Assembly (NCBI GenBank): GCA_024699855.1
Contig: JAMPIQ010000002.1
Coordinates: forward strand, 3,472,001-3,536,000
Source: Aphelenchoides besseyi
Taxonomy: Eukaryota > Nematoda > Chromadorea > Rhabditida > Aphelenchoididae
Direction of reading: 5' to 3'
DNA length: 64,000 nt
Shown here piece by piece: positions 24,070 through 35,292 of the stretch (position 1 is its first letter; each line of letters begins with the position of its first letter). A program made the translations under genes and the position numbers. The notes beneath the pieces are model-generated. The model made no database searches, was not told the DNA's origin, and saw nothing but the letters and a program-made list of their open reading frames with translations.

Positions 24070-25523
24070 TCAATGAATACGAAAGGCAATGGAGATCTTC
24101 TTTTCGATACGTTGATTCCATTCGTTGACGAGCATCTCAATCAACAACACCACCGTTGCAATTACGACAAACAGAAAACAAATGAGTAGAACTCCCGTAT
24201 AAGGTGCGATCTGCAATGGTTGAAATGCCTTCTTTGTTTCACAGTCGATGTTCCAGTTTGCGCGTTCGAAGTATTTCTTCGTCAGAACCATGAACTTAAA
24301 TCGATTTTGTTTAATGGACCTGTCGATTTGTGGCATCAGCGGTTGTCCTTTTTGAAACATCAAATATGCTTTCACCGATGGCATTTCCAAGGAAATTGGC
24401 TCGATATTACAGTACTTGTGTGCGCTGAAGTACATCTGCTCGTCTTCTTGCTGAAAAATCATCGCGTTGTGCTCATCGACCATTTTCAATGCTTCTTCTC
24501 GTGTCTTAACGATTTGAATCGGATTGTCCGCCAACGCCAAACGAATCTCCGGATAGGGATAGTGTTGCGAAAAATTTATTCGTTCGTAAAACCTAAATCG
24601 CATTAGAAAACAATTGGTATCAAATACTCGCAATACCATTTCAATGGGTCGTTTGTAACTATGAATCTATCTTTGCTTTGAAGGCCTTGAAGCAAAATTT
24701 GCACGGGATCGTTGGCGACGGGTTGAGGTCGAATAATCGACGCTAAAATGAAGCTGCCGAATATGCCAATTAGAATAGAACACTGGAGAACTCCAAACAC
24801 ACACAACGAGATGTTTTCGGCCGTTAAACCATCTTTCAAGCTGGTACTCGGCTGTAGAAGTTGAAGTCGAAGAACATCATAGGCAGAGATTGCTATTTGT
24901 GATGAAAGTTTCTGTCCTTTCGAGCGTCGTTTAACCAGTTTTGCAATAACGCATACCATCATTTGCAAGAATCCGGTGAAAAACAACATCATCCACGTAT
25001 TCGAATCATAGGTAAGGATGAAACTCCACATATTGGCAAATTTGTCTTCTTGTTTCCTCTGAATCAGCATCGTTTTTACCTACAAATTACATCTTCCAAA
25101 CAATAAGAATAGAAGTCTACAAACTTCGTAAATCCATTCCGAGAATGCAAAATTCTTCAATCGTTTATCTGTCATTTGTAAAGGAAGACCAATGAGATCG
25201 ATAGTCCCGTTTTTAACCAATCGTTCCAAAGCCAAAAGTGTTAATGCTTCCTAGATTCGTATAAGAACTTGACAATCATTTCACTCACTGATGGTGGGGT
25301 TCCGAATGAGCGTTTAGTTAACGGTTCAATGGTTAGATTTAAATCTTTTGCAATAATGGTTATGATCTAAACATGATATGTGCTATGGTTTGAACAGTGA
25401 AATCACTTCAATTAATAAGCCCGGCCATTTACAATACTTGTTTGGTAACATAGTCGGAAAACGGGAACAGTCGGGATTAGCGACAGGAAAATAGGGTGGA
25501 AAGAAAACTTTTAGTTTAGTCAT
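24070..25523 (-). CDS. Ionotropic glutamate receptor-like subunit lacking the N-terminal domain
   Basis: The protein starts MTKLKVFFPPYFPV at 25523 and enters the S1 ligand-binding half almost at once: YCKWPGLLIE, IITIIAKDLNLTIEPLTKR and ALERLVKNGTIDLIG. After FAFSEWIYEVKTM come M1 (NTWMMLFFTGFLQMMVCVIA), a reduced pore region, and M3 (SLCVFGVLQCSILIGIFGS). M3 ends FGSFILASII where channels normally carry SYTANLAAF. S2 follows (KTREEALKMVDEHNAMIF), then M4 PYTGVLLICFLFVVIATVVL, and the chain ends FRIH-stop. Introns are at about 25405-25362, 25293-25252, 25117-25081 and 24638-24603. The short form without an amino-terminal domain resembles insect IRs and divergent nematode GLRs. The ligand is unknown. 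Confidence 0.85.
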
Positions 25524-26171
25524 CCAGGAAGCTGCTTGCTAAGATCACAAAAAATACCTTCTATACATTCATCTGATGATTTTTGCGTTCGTCTTTCCAT
25601 CTGATATCTACCTTATGTCATGCCGGAAACACAGTCATTCAATACCGTCTTATTTGCGTGCATGTAGTTTCATCATAAATTACATGCAAAACACATGAAC
25701 TACATTGTTGTGATGATTATAGTATTTGAATGTCCTATTTCATCAGTTGACACATTGAAGATTTGTTCTCTGAATAAACCACGACTATTGACAATAACAC
25801 TTCGATCAACTTTTAAAGAACAGACATTCCCTGCGCATGACCTTCGCTTTGCAGTACAACTGTTAACTCTCGAGTAGTTTATTGTTGATCTCTGAATGAA
25901 CATTACAAATCAAACCGTCGCCTCCAAAAAAGACCGACGATTTTCATCACGGGTCGGAAGTTCAAAGTCGGTTCACGAAAATTCTACAAAATAGAAACAT
26001 TTTGGGTGACAGTCATTTAGTCTTCAAGAAATCCAATTGAATAAGTGAACGTACAGTAAATCAACGATCATTGTCAAACATTTAGAAAATGAATTTGTTT
26101 AAGAAAAAACAACTGTTCCGATTGATCTTCGTTTACTGTAAGATTGCAACGAGCAAATAGCATTAAAATTG
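25524..26171. other. Intergenic between divergent genes
   Basis: About 650 bp between the receptor (minus) and a type I membrane protein gene (plus). The small open frames at 25695-25903 overlap on both strands and are not convincing. Nothing else recognised. Confidence 0.35.
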
Positions 26172-27123
26172 ATGTTCATTTGGATTCGTCTGATGCTCAT
26201 AGGTTTTATGCTTTTGAACCCCAGTGGCATCATCGTTGCTCAGACGAGAACACGCCTACTTCTGAAATTGATTGACTATAAAACGCGAACGAACTGTACG
26301 TCAATTTGTAATGCTCATCATTGCAATTCCTTTTCGTCCTGCTATGAGCATTCACTTCAATACGATAATCTACTTGCTTGCTTTATTTCGAGTTATTCGT
26401 TTAGTAAGTCGATCAGAGTGAACTAAACAAACGTTTGTTCAGATAAGTGCTGAAAATGGAGCTCCACGCTGCGGATTGGTTACTCGTGTCAAGTACACGG
26501 TCATTGACGAACATCTTCTCGATCGCCACGATCCACAGTCGACTTTTTCAATCAACGTGACTTTTACTCCAATTAGAAGAAAAACGCATCGACTGGTTCC
26601 CGACTATTATGTGGCGGTGATTGGCAATGCGATTCCATTGGACGAAGACTTCGTAGGTTTTCTGGTAAAAGCTTTAAAGCAGATGGTTTCAGAGTTGTCT
26701 TTATGGGATGTCAGAGACCTACGGTCGGGCATCCAACTGCCTACAAATGGAAGAAGGAAAATGTCTGGTAAGCTCAGTGCTGAGATTCAAGGATTCATGG
26801 AAGTTTAGATGAACACTGGGCATTCGATCATCATTGAAAATCTCAAGTTAGGGGAAAAGTACGGAGTGGTAATTTGTGGAATAATTGATGCGTCCAATCG
26901 ACAGATTCCGAATGTGCTCGGAGATGACAAATTCAATTCGCCTTTTCGTGTGGATCGAATTTACGAGCCGTTTTATTTGCACGAACGAATCCTTTTCCAT
27001 CAAGCACTACTGATATTTTCTGTTGCTACGATTGTCGATTTCGTTCTTATTGCTCTGTTGATGTTCTGTTGTCGAGTTTGGTATTTGCGACAGACTTTGA
27101 TTGCAAAACCTGCACGGAAATGA
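26172..27123 (+). CDS. Type I membrane glycoprotein, unknown family
   Basis: A signal peptide (MFIWIRLMLIGFMLLNPSGIIV) is followed by a cysteine-rich stretch, NCTSICNAHHCNSFSSC. After an intron at about 26400-26442 comes an extracellular domain with RVKYTVIDEHLLDRHDPQS and NVTFTPIRRKTHRLVPDYYV, then SCLYGMSETYGRASNCL and IIIENLKLGEKYGVVICGII, suggesting one or more beta-sandwich (fibronectin III-like) repeats. A C-terminal helix ALLIFSVATIVDFVLIALLM precedes a short basic cytoplasmic tail ending AKPARK. The joins near 26655-26694 and 26769-26808 use GT-AG introns that keep frame. The first ATG is 26172; upstream in-frame codons lack another Met. The family is not recognised. Confidence 0.55.
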
Positions 27124-27257
27124 TAGCAGATTAGAACGTGCAATCCACTTCTCTAGTCATTTAACGATACGGGTTAATTTTTGCTCTGCATTTAAAGTGG
27201 AGATTGTACATTTGTATATGATGGGCTTATGAGCTTACTACGCAATTCCAAGTAACT

Positions 27258-27440
27258 TTACTTTAACGAGAAAAGACCAAACTGTAAACGTTCAATTGAT
27301 AATGAAAAGTTGAAAGAAGAAGCAGGCTCAGAAAACAAGTCCTTCTCCATCTTGGAGATCTCATCCTCGAACTCGTCGCTTTCTGATAGTACCGGTGCCG
27401 GTGGTTTGTGTTCTGGTGCTTGTCATAGACTACGAAGAAC
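27258..27440 (-). CDS. Possible terminal exon of a small minus-strand gene
   Basis: A minus-strand frame reads EHKPPAPVLSESDEFEDEIS and ends with FSLSIERLQFGLFSLK-stop. Its acidic, proline-rich character looks like real cytoplasmic-tail coding DNA. An ATG at 27500 opens MSLFVAGRNYSCADVNS in another frame, but I could not join them with a legal intron. Confidence 0.22.
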
Positions 27441-27866
27441 TAATGGAAAGCTGTTGACATCAGCGCAAGAATAATTACGACCAGCAACGAACAACGACAT
27501 GTTTGCAAGTTGTCTAAACGGCTAAAATTCGTTTTTATAGATCGAATTAATGATATTAGCTTGCAAAAAAGGTATTCTGTAGACTTTGACGTATATTTTG
27601 ATTTTTGTATTAGCAAAGTTGTGGGTTGTGTTTACGATTGTCATTACGTCCTTGCTATCAAAAGCAATACCGTGACAATTGTTGAAAACGTGCGCATGTG
27701 AGTGTAACAGAAATTTAAGATACATATCGTTTCTTCCAATCAACAACCACAGCAACGTCGGTTTACTTGATTTGCTTGTATGCAACACAAACAAGCGATC
27801 GATCTAACAAAGCCATCTGCGTACGAACACGACCTAAACGCTGTAATAGCGATTTAAGTTAATACG

Positions 27867-28080
27867 CTAGAGCCATTGTATTACTCTGACATAGTTTCTA
27901 GTATTAATAGTCTTTATAATCTGCAGCCTTCCATCTTTCCAGCCAACAGAAACCAAACGAACGTCTCCCTGTGATCCACGATTGATCACAATAATTTCCT
28001 TCATATCAGCTAAATACGTCGATCCAAACCGCAATCCCAAGATTCCATTTTCGACTTTTTCCTTCACACAAGCGGTTGTT
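27867..28080 (-). CDS. Possible exon of a small minus-strand gene
   Basis: A frame on the minus strand encodes CVKEKVENGILGLRFGSTYL and continues VRLVSVGWKDGRLQIIKT to a stop at 27867. Composition looks coding, but no start or splice partner is clear. It lies just downstream of the Ly6-like gene on the same strand and might belong to a separate secreted protein. Confidence 0.25.
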
Positions 28081-28222
28081 CACCTTAACAATAAGAGCAG
28101 ACGAACGTAAACGCTATTTAGACTAAACAACTCGTATTCGTATTTAGTGCCGAACTCGTTGTGTATAGTTGAAATCAGAACGAAGAAGACGACGTTTATT
28201 TCCGAGCACTGCAATCAAAATC

Positions 28223-28629
28223 TCAAAAAACGTAGATTCCGGCCAACAATCCAACGAGAATCAAAGAACTACCGATCGCCATTCGATGAGCTGTATTGCA
28301 GTAATCAGCGTTCTTGCAGATCTCCATACGACCGCCGGCCGCCTTAATGTTGGCTCGAATAACTTTGACGAAAATTGGAATGTAGTCTTCAGCACAACCC
28401 ATCAAAATGTTGCCATTTGCCTCCGTGAATCGGGCACAATACTCACAAGTAACCTAAAGATCAGAATTTCTTCATTATAAAAGATTCTTACCGTGTGTTT
28501 CATAAGCCCACAACCGCCGTGTTCAGTCGCACATTCGTGACATTTGATGGACTTATTCTCGTCGCAACTGATCATCGTGCACGTACAGAAGAGCAACAAG
28601 GAAATGAGAACCAACTGGAAGCGCGACAT
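28223..28629 (-). CDS. Ly6/three-finger-like GPI-anchored protein
   Basis: Two exons, 28629-28492 and 28453-28223, give 122 residues. A signal peptide (MSRFQLVLISLLLFCTCTMI) precedes a cysteine framework: C..C......C near IKCHECATEHGGC, then VTCEYCARF, LMGC and the closing MEICKNADYCN, which matches the final C.....CN of Ly6/uPAR folds. A C-terminal hydrophobic stretch SSLILVGLLAGIYVF with almost no tail suggests GPI anchoring at the cell surface. The upstream ATG at 28677 would place a hydrophilic segment before the signal peptide, so the internal Met is preferred. The function is not predictable. Confidence 0.7.
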
Positions 28630-28836
28630 CAGGAGACAAATCCGAGAACAATCGTTTTGAACGAAATGACCGACCAATTTGACACCCGAGTTGTATAGTG
28701 TATTGTTTTTTTACTTGAATTATGCAAGTTTTTTGTTTTCCTCCAAAGCAAACGTGTTGATCATTGGCACTTCATTTATTGAGCAACCATTGGGTAGTCG
28801 TCTTCGATTGATCTTTTCAACGTTTAAATTCCCATC

Positions 28837-29377
28837 ATGTGCTTCAAACACAAAACTCCACACGCAAGTACAAAACAACGTCCAGCCACTACATCAACGA
28901 ATACTGGGTCAAACGCTAATGCACCGTCAGATCCGTTCAAAGGTGTTTCTCATTTCGTAAGTTCATCTAATTTCCAATTCCATGCGACTTGCAGAACCCA
29001 ACACAAATCAAGTCGAAGAAGAGTCAAAAGACAGCAACTGATGGCGTTGAATTGGAGCCGAGCAAAACGCCGAGTGCAAAGCCGTCGAAACAAGAAACAA
29101 ACAACGAACGTGAAAGTCCAAAGAATCTCGGCAAACAATCTGTCGGTCAGACTCCACAAACCGGCAGAGAGAACAAGAATGAACAAACATCTCAAGTCCG
29201 CTTTCACGTTGGTCTTATTAACTTGCTTTTGGGTTTCAGAAACCTAACGAAACATCACAGATGGGCGGCGAAGAAGAAATTTTGGAGTGCGGCAATCCAC
29301 CGGTGAAGAACGCGAATGAATCGGCCGAAGACACGTTGAAAGGCGTCGGACAACAAATGCCCACTTTTACATCATGA
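28837..29377 (+). CDS. Low-complexity, probably disordered small protein
   Basis: Three exons (28837-28956, 28995-29195, 29240-29377) join in frame to 152 residues. The product is rich in Asn, Ser, Thr, Lys, Gln and Pro (for example STNTGSNANAPSDPF and SKTPSAKPSKQETNN). It has a late acidic segment GGEEEILECGNPPVK and no hydrophobic helix or domain. It is likely an intrinsically disordered cytosolic or nuclear protein. No family recognised. Confidence 0.55.
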
Positions 29378-29906
29378 TCTTCGTCTCAACGATCAATTGA
29401 AGTAAACAGTTAACTTCACACTCAAAAGTACTCGGATGTTCTGCGTCCAAGCTTTGAAGTATAAGGGGGCTGATGCAGGCGTTTGAAGCAAATCAAGTTT
29501 CCGGTGTGCGCTTTTTGTTGCAGTTGTGCAAACAGTCGCGAAATTCAAAGACTCGTCTTTTCAACTTCCGATTGTAATTCCGAATCGTTTAGTCCAGAAA
29601 ATGGTTGGATTTAACGGCGTTTTCGACACAAAGAACAATTCATCTGCAGTTCGAAGCCTCAAGTGATGTTCTTTGTTCAAACCTTTTCGAATCCTCTTCA
29701 CAAAATAGTGTTTATATTAAGAGTCTGATTGCTCGCGCACCTTTTCTACGGCTTAGACCTTTCAGAAGATCACGATTAATTTTTATTTCGTGTTTTGTTG
29801 TTCTGTAGCTAACGACTGTGGTTACGTGACTTCGTAATCCAATATAGCAAATAAAATCGAATCTTACGATTGGTTTTCAAGGACCATTTGAAACCCAGTG
29901 CCGATT
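29378..29906. other. Intergenic, nothing recognised
   Basis: About 530 bp preceding the first nuclear hormone receptor. No gene, RNA or repeat recognised. Confidence 0.35.
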
Positions 29907-31630
29907 ATGACGTTGGTCTGTCAAATTTGTTCGAGACCAAACGCTGCAAAGCACTTCAATGGAATTTCGTGTCGGTATGTTTAGATCTAACAATTGATAT
30001 CCTGTTTTAGATCATGCAAAGAGTAAGTGTGTTTGTTGATGTTGCGGAGTTCACATTAGACACGAATAAGTGATAAAAGGCACAGTGGATACAATGAGCG
30101 TGGAGTTGAAGCGAAAGTTGATTCTTTTTCGGATCCCGAGTCAACGACTTCAAGTTCAAATTTGCAGGTTCTTCCGTCGAGTTATCAAACTCAAACGTAA
30201 ATACACTTGTTTACTCGGAAGTGAGTGTGAAATTTCGAAGACTGCGCAATTCTACTGTCGAGCTTGTCGCTTTAGACGTTGCTTGGAAGCTGAAATGGAT
30301 CCAAAACGTGAGTTCCAATTATTACTTTACATTACACGATATCATTTGAGTCGTTCAATCAGATCGCTCCGTTGAGTTTCGTTCTTCATCGCAAGCATCA
30401 CCATCAGATGCAAGTACGGAGATTACTCCCTATGGGACGATTTTGCCCGCAAGCTGCGGCAGTTGTAGCGCAGATACCGACTACAACGAAAACAGTTTGT
30501 GTTCCGTTTTCATCAAGTCGAGCAAACATTTCGTAAGTACGACTTCAACTGATTGCAATGAGAAGTAAAATTAGCAAATGCAAAATATGGGAAGTCTCGG
30601 GACACGCAATCTTCTTAAACCCTTCAATCTAGCCGACACTGCGAGTGTGGTCAAATATCTCTTGAACGTAGACAACATAATGAACAACTTTTACGAAGCT
30701 GAGTTGGATGTTCACACTCATGCAGCAACTGATCTCAATCACCCTATAGAAGTTGCTTTCTTGTTCGAACCTCGAAGATTATGCACCAGAACTAAAGTGA
30801 TATCATCATCATCTTGGAATACAATCACCCAACATTTTAGATTCATTGGCAGCCAATGTATCAACCAAAAATGGAAAATTTCCAATTCATTTGGGCAAGA
30901 GGAATACTGCATTACGTCGATGGCATCAGTTTTTACCCCCAACTTTTTGATCTCGATTACCACGATCGGTTGTTGATCGCTGTTGCTCGTTGTTGTCCCG
31001 TAGGCAGCATGGAAACTGCGCTGAAATCGATGAAATTTTATGGAAAAAAGGTGATTCTGTTGGTCGCTGACTTTTATCATGTGATTGATGATGTGAAAGC
31101 AAAGTTAGTAATTATAGCAAAAGGCATTAATGACGAGAATTTAGAACTTCAGATCTTGCACACGACTATGCAATGGAACACGGCGATTTGCTTCATAACG
31201 AGTTCATTGAGCCGGCACACCAATTAAACGTTACGCAGGAAGAGATGGCGCTGTTAAGAGTAATTTTGTTTTTCAGTGCTGCAGGTAAAGTCTGTCAATT
31301 TGGACCCTAAACACTTGTTTGTATAGTTCCGGGGCTGAGTGACAAAGGTCGTGAAATTGTTTCTAATGCCCGATCCTTCTATTTATCTCATTTGGCAAGT
31401 CTTGTTCGCTCAAATTGTGCGAATGTGATGGACAGTTGCAAACGTTTAGCTGCTATGCTATCCCTACTACCTTCCTTTGAGGTTTATAATCACGTGAAAA
31501 ATTACCTCGGATATGCGTTTAGAAAACAACCGAAATCGAAAATCGTTACATGACTCTGATGAACATGTTTAATCTCGGAGGCATGAATGAGTCTCTGCCC
31601 GATCAGTTTTACGTTCGAAAACGATTATGA
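29907..31630 (+). CDS. Nuclear hormone receptor, nematode divergent class (copy 1)
   Basis: A ligand-regulated transcription factor. The DNA-binding domain is spread over 29907-29974 (MTLVCQICSRPNAAKHFNG), a 12-nt micro-exon at 30011-30022 and an exon from 30168 (FFRRVIKLKRKYTCLLGSEC). Together these give the P-box region SCKEFFRR and two C4 zinc fingers closing with FYCRACRFRRCLEAEMDPK. A Ser-rich hinge follows. The ligand-binding domain runs from NMGSLGTRNLLKPF through EVAFLFEPRRLCTR, ARGILHYVDGISFYPQLFDL and EEMALLRVILFFSA, and ends DQFYVRKRL at TGA 31628-31630. It is clearly paralogous to the gene at 35293-36812 (shared E-VAFL-EPR-LC-R). The micro-exon and the 145-bp intron after it are unusual for this locus. 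Confidence 0.85.
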
Positions 31631-31946
31631 GCAAAAGTAAAGATCGTTGTAAACAACAAAAAACTGTACCTAATGCTATTTGCTTCACAAATGTTCAAGA
31701 ATGAAATCGATTTGTAGTTTAAGAGAAGTTCGTGGTGATAAGAACGAAACAAAAGGTGCGGTCATGAAGACGTTAACTCATTTCTATTGTGCAAATATTG
31801 GGAAAGTGAGGAAGCATGGGGTTTACGCAATCATCTCATGAGTAATCGTTCAGTACGTTTATCAACTTTTAATCTTTTGCTCTTCACGTCATTTCAATCT
31901 TAAACTATAAGCTTAAGATAGTTGCTTAGCGTTAATAAATTCCTTA
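31631..31946. other. Intergenic flank of the Tc3-like insertion
   Basis: About 315 bp between the receptor stop and the target TA of the transposon. Contains AT-rich 3' flanking sequence only. Confidence 0.4.
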
Positions 31947-31948
31947 TA

Positions 31949-32035
31949 CACTCATCCAAATTAGTATAAATACCCCCTCTGTTTGTGAAGAAACTTTGCG
32001 GGTATTTGTTCGATTTCTCTCAAATTTGGTGTGCA
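31949..32035 (+). repeat. Left terminal inverted repeat (outer)
   Basis: Begins CACTCATCCAAATTAGTATA and ends GGTGTGCA. It is the exact reverse complement of 33406-33492. Part of the motif (CCAAATTAGTATAAATAC) recurs internally at 32129-32146. Confidence 0.95.
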
Positions 32036-32116
32036 GTTAGCTGGTGGTATAAGCAATCAATAAAGAAAAAACAAGCGTGTAAATCGGGCAAAAAATGGCA
32101 ATTTTGTTCGAACTAA

Positions 32117-32146
32117 GATTTTCGACTTCCAAATTAGTATAAATAC
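32117..32146 (+). repeat. Left inner repeat of the Tc3-like element
   Basis: A 30-bp sequence starting GATTTTCGACTTCC and ending TAGTATAAATAC, perfectly inverted at 33296-33325. It is probably a second transposase-binding site. Confidence 0.85.
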
Positions 32147-32172
32147 TCGTGCTGTATCTTCCTTCTTTTTCA

Positions 32173-33245
32173 ATGCCTCGTGGAAAAAACCTTACAGTTG
32201 CCGAGAAGGCCCGAATTGATGCTTATCGTGAAGATGGCCATTCATACGCATGGATAGCAAAGAAGATTCGTCGATCAAAAAGTGGAGTTCAGATGTACCT
32301 TTCCAAATTGAATGGTTACGGGCAACGAAAACGAACCGGTGCCCCAAAGAAGCTGACAACAAGAGAAGAAAGAAGGATCGGACGATTGGCATCCAATTCA
32401 AACATCTCGGCAGCCAAAATCAGACGGGAACTGGACCTTGATGTATCGAACGAGACTGTTCGCTTGGCAATTCACCGTAATCCACACATTGTACGTGCTC
32501 GAATGGCTAAGATACCGAACTTAAAAGACACACACAAGACTGCGCGATTATCCTTTGCACGAGAGAACATGGCACGCAATTGGGAACAGGTAAAATAACC
32601 GGTTTCTTCCCTTTGATCTCCGTTCGATTTCAGGTAGTTTTTTCTGATGAGAAAAAGTTCAACTTGGATGGTCCCGATGGATTGAATTCGTACTGGCACG
32701 ATCTCAGAAAAGAGCTCTTAACATTCTCAAGACGCAACTTCGGCGGAGGATCGGTTATGGTAAGAAAAGTTTGCATTCTCATTTATCTCTTTTTTCAGGT
32801 CTGGGCATCGTTTTGCGCTGACGAGAAAGTTGCCATTGCGTTCACTTCTTCAAGAATGAATAGCCGCGAATACATTGGCGTACTCAACGAGAATCTGTTA
32901 CCGTTTTTTCGCCGTCGGAGTCGTCGAAATTTCACTTTTCAACAGGACAACGCATCTTGTCATGCGAGCCGGGAAACGCGACAATGGCTTTCCAACCATG
33001 AAATCGACCTTTTGGAATGGCCGTCTTGTTCGCCAGACCTAAATCCGATGGAGAATCTTTGGTCGCATTTGGTCCGTAGGATATACGCGAACAACCGTCA
33101 ATTTCAATCAGTTGAAGACCTTAAGAAAGCAATTTTATCGATATGGACCAAAACTTCTGAAGCAACTCTGCAGAATCTCGCCCGTTCGATGCCAAATCGC
33201 GTGTTCCAAGTAATCAACCGTAACGGTAATGTTACCAAATACTAA
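32173..33245 (+). CDS. Tc3-like transposase, DD34E, three exons
   Basis: Exons 32173-32589, 32634-32759 and 32799-33245 give 329 residues, the size of Tc3 transposase. Both introns are short and lack in-frame stops in the downstream frame. The start MPRGKNLTVAEKARIDAYRE opens a paired helix-turn-helix DNA-binding region (AWIAKKIRRSKSGVQMYL, later SNETVRLAIHR). The catalytic triad is complete: VVFSDEKKFN, FQQDNASCH and SPDLNPMENLW, with 34 residues between the second Asp and the Glu. GGGSVMVWASF is the usual strand between them. No stop or frameshift interrupts the gene, so it could be functional. TAA is 33243-33245. Confidence 0.95.
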
Positions 33246-33295
33246 ATATATGTTCTCTACGCACTCACTCAATAAAATCTGCAATAGACTCAAGG

Positions 33296-33325
33296 GTATT
33301 TATACTAATTTGGAAGTCGAAAATC
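33296..33325 (-). repeat. Right inner repeat of the Tc3-like element
   Basis: Exact reverse complement of 32117-32146, about 50 bp after the transposase stop. Confidence 0.85.
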
Positions 33326-33405
33326 TTTGATTAGCTGTAACTTCTTTTAAAGTTGTCCAAATCGTCCCAAATTTTTAGCAATCGCGTTGTAATATCTAAT
33401 AAGCA

Positions 33406-33492
33406 TGCACACCAAATTTGAGAGAAATCGAACAAATACCCGCAAAGTTTCTTCACAAACAGAGGGGGTATTTATACTAATTTGGATGAGTG
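33406..33492 (-). repeat. Right terminal inverted repeat (outer)
   Basis: Starts TGCACACCAAATTTGAGAG and ends TTTGGATGAGTG, followed by the TA target at 33493-33494. Exact reverse complement of 31949-32035. Confidence 0.95.
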
Positions 33493-33720
33493 TATGGCGA
33501 CCTCTTGCACAAAAATAACTTTGAGCGTTTGAATTAGTCACAGTTTGAGTGACGCTAGTGAACATCTTTTTGATGTCATTTTGTTGACTAATTGTCAAAC
33601 CCAATATCCGCTTGTATTCGATACTTAAACTCGACGATTTCTGTTATTCATTTCATCGTTAAAAGTTGATTTCATTTTCTCAAACGGACATATTTGGATT
33701 CAACTCAGACTCCGGCAACA

Positions 33721-34435
33721 ATGAGCCTTGTAAGTTGATGTTCAAAGACGAAGTTAACAGTTTTGTTTCAGAAAAGCGGTATAATCAATTGGAGTATTTT
33801 TCTGCACGAGATCTTCGATTTGATTGTTCTCGTTCTGATGGCTGTGTTTTTGGGTTATAATCGTAATTATGACCTTGATGGAACACTATTTGATTCAATC
33901 TCGTACATGCCAATCTACTACCTTAGTTTGATTGTTCCCGTCATTTCTATTGGGTTTTTGGGAATTCTAGTCATTTGTAATCGAGCACCAGTTTGTTGTT
34001 TGATTTTCCTTTTTGTTCATGTAAGTATCTTCATTTACATCGTATTAATCCACATCTCAGGTTGTATGTCGTATTCTAATGCTGATCACTGGAATCGCGT
34101 TGTTGGTTATGTACGATGCAGCGTTATACGATAGAAGCGTTTCGGGGTGCATTCTGGGGGCCGCGATCGTTTCGATTGTTTCCACCGTTTTAATGCCAGT
34201 TTTCTGTGTGCTCGTCATCAAACGGTATTCGTATATTCGAAATACACCCGAACGCAATCAAAGCGATGATGGTTGGAAACGCAAACAGCTTATACTCGTC
34301 TACTTTGCTGTTTTTGTTTTTGCTGGAGTTTTGGCTCTGAGTGTCCTGTTAAGCGCCGGAGGTTGTGGAAGCTGTTCTGGAAGCTGTGGAACCTGTGGTG
34401 GTTCGCGCAAAAAGCGAGAAGACGAACCCGTGTAA
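33721..34435 (+). CDS. Four-helix membrane protein with Cys/Gly-rich tail
   Basis: Three exons read in frame: 33721-33729 (MSL), about 33772-34020, and from about 34061 to TAA 34433-34435. Four hydrophobic helices are visible: EIFDLIVLVLMAVFLG, YLSLIVPVISIGFLGILVIC with the following CCLIFLFVH region, a VVCRILMLITGIALLVM segment with AAIVSIVSTVLMPVF, and LILVYFAVFVFAGVLALSVL. The C-terminus is GGCGSCSGSCGTCGGSRKKR and acidic residues. The Cys-Gly repeat could be palmitoylated or bind metal. The layout resembles tetraspan nematode proteins but no family is certain. Confidence 0.6.
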
Positions 34436-35292
34436 CGCGTATCATTATGTTCTATTTATTCAAATATTATCTTACGAACATAAATACGGGTCTGATAATT
34501 AAACGCAAACTACGATTCCTATGCTTCTCATCTTACTGCTGAATGTTTAGACAAATTCACCATAGCAACTTGGAACTAGCAGAGTTAGTTGGGTCGAAGT
34601 GTTTGGAAAACGAAAAAGAGCTCAAATTCCAGTTCATATCGTTGCACGAGAATAAGCGACAGTCACGACGAGCTAAAAAGTTGTAAACATCAAACACGAA
34701 AAGAGCAGCTGCATATTTGCAAGTTCTTCCAAATTAATTTTCTGACTTCATTTCGACCTTCGATTCATAGACGGAAGTTAAAACGAAAGGGATTCGAAAT
34801 TACATGTAATCCAAATTAAATTCACTTTTCATTCACAAACATTGAAAATGGAGCCGCAAAAAGCAGTCTAATAAAAACAGTCGTCGCTTGATTGTATTGC
34901 CGACAGTCAAAGACGCACGTGTCATTTCACTTCATTGGGCACAAAATTTTAACAGCGGTCTTTGGTTCTTTAGGTTTACTTGTTGAGTGTTTCCGTTTCC
35001 AAATTGTCAATTCGATTTAGCGGTTCTATGCAGGTTCGGGTTCAACAAACTGACGACTCCTGCAAAGATGACCGCTCGATCTAATTGATTTTCTCGAGTC
35101 GAGTTGTGTTGCTTCAATCTGTTACACCTGAAGATGTTCGCTAAATCGAACCCGTTTTCCGACCCGCTACCCACCACTGTAATTCGTTCAATCGGATCAA
35201 ATATTCCTTCGAAGTTCTCAGCAAAGGCATTATTTAAACAAAATCGCGACTAAATTTCACACTACCTGCTCACTTCTTCGACACATCTCGGA
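34436..35292. other. Intergenic, nothing recognised
   Basis: About 855 bp upstream of the second nuclear hormone receptor. Small open frames lack support. No RNA gene or repeat seen. Confidence 0.35.

Larger units (their letters stand above)
31949..33492 (+). mobile_element. Intact Tc3-like Tc1/mariner transposon
   Basis: A 1544-bp element flanked by the TA target duplication (31947-31948 and 33493-33494). Terminal inverted repeats are 87 bp and, by base-by-base comparison, identical: 31949-32035 and 33406-33492. Inside each end a second 30-bp copy of the motif, in direct orientation to the outer one, lies at 32117-32146 and 33296-33325 and is also perfect. This is an IR/DR layout. One transposase gene fills the centre. 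Perfect ends and an open transposase imply recent insertion. It lies in the intergenic space between the first receptor and the four-TM gene. Confidence 0.95.
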
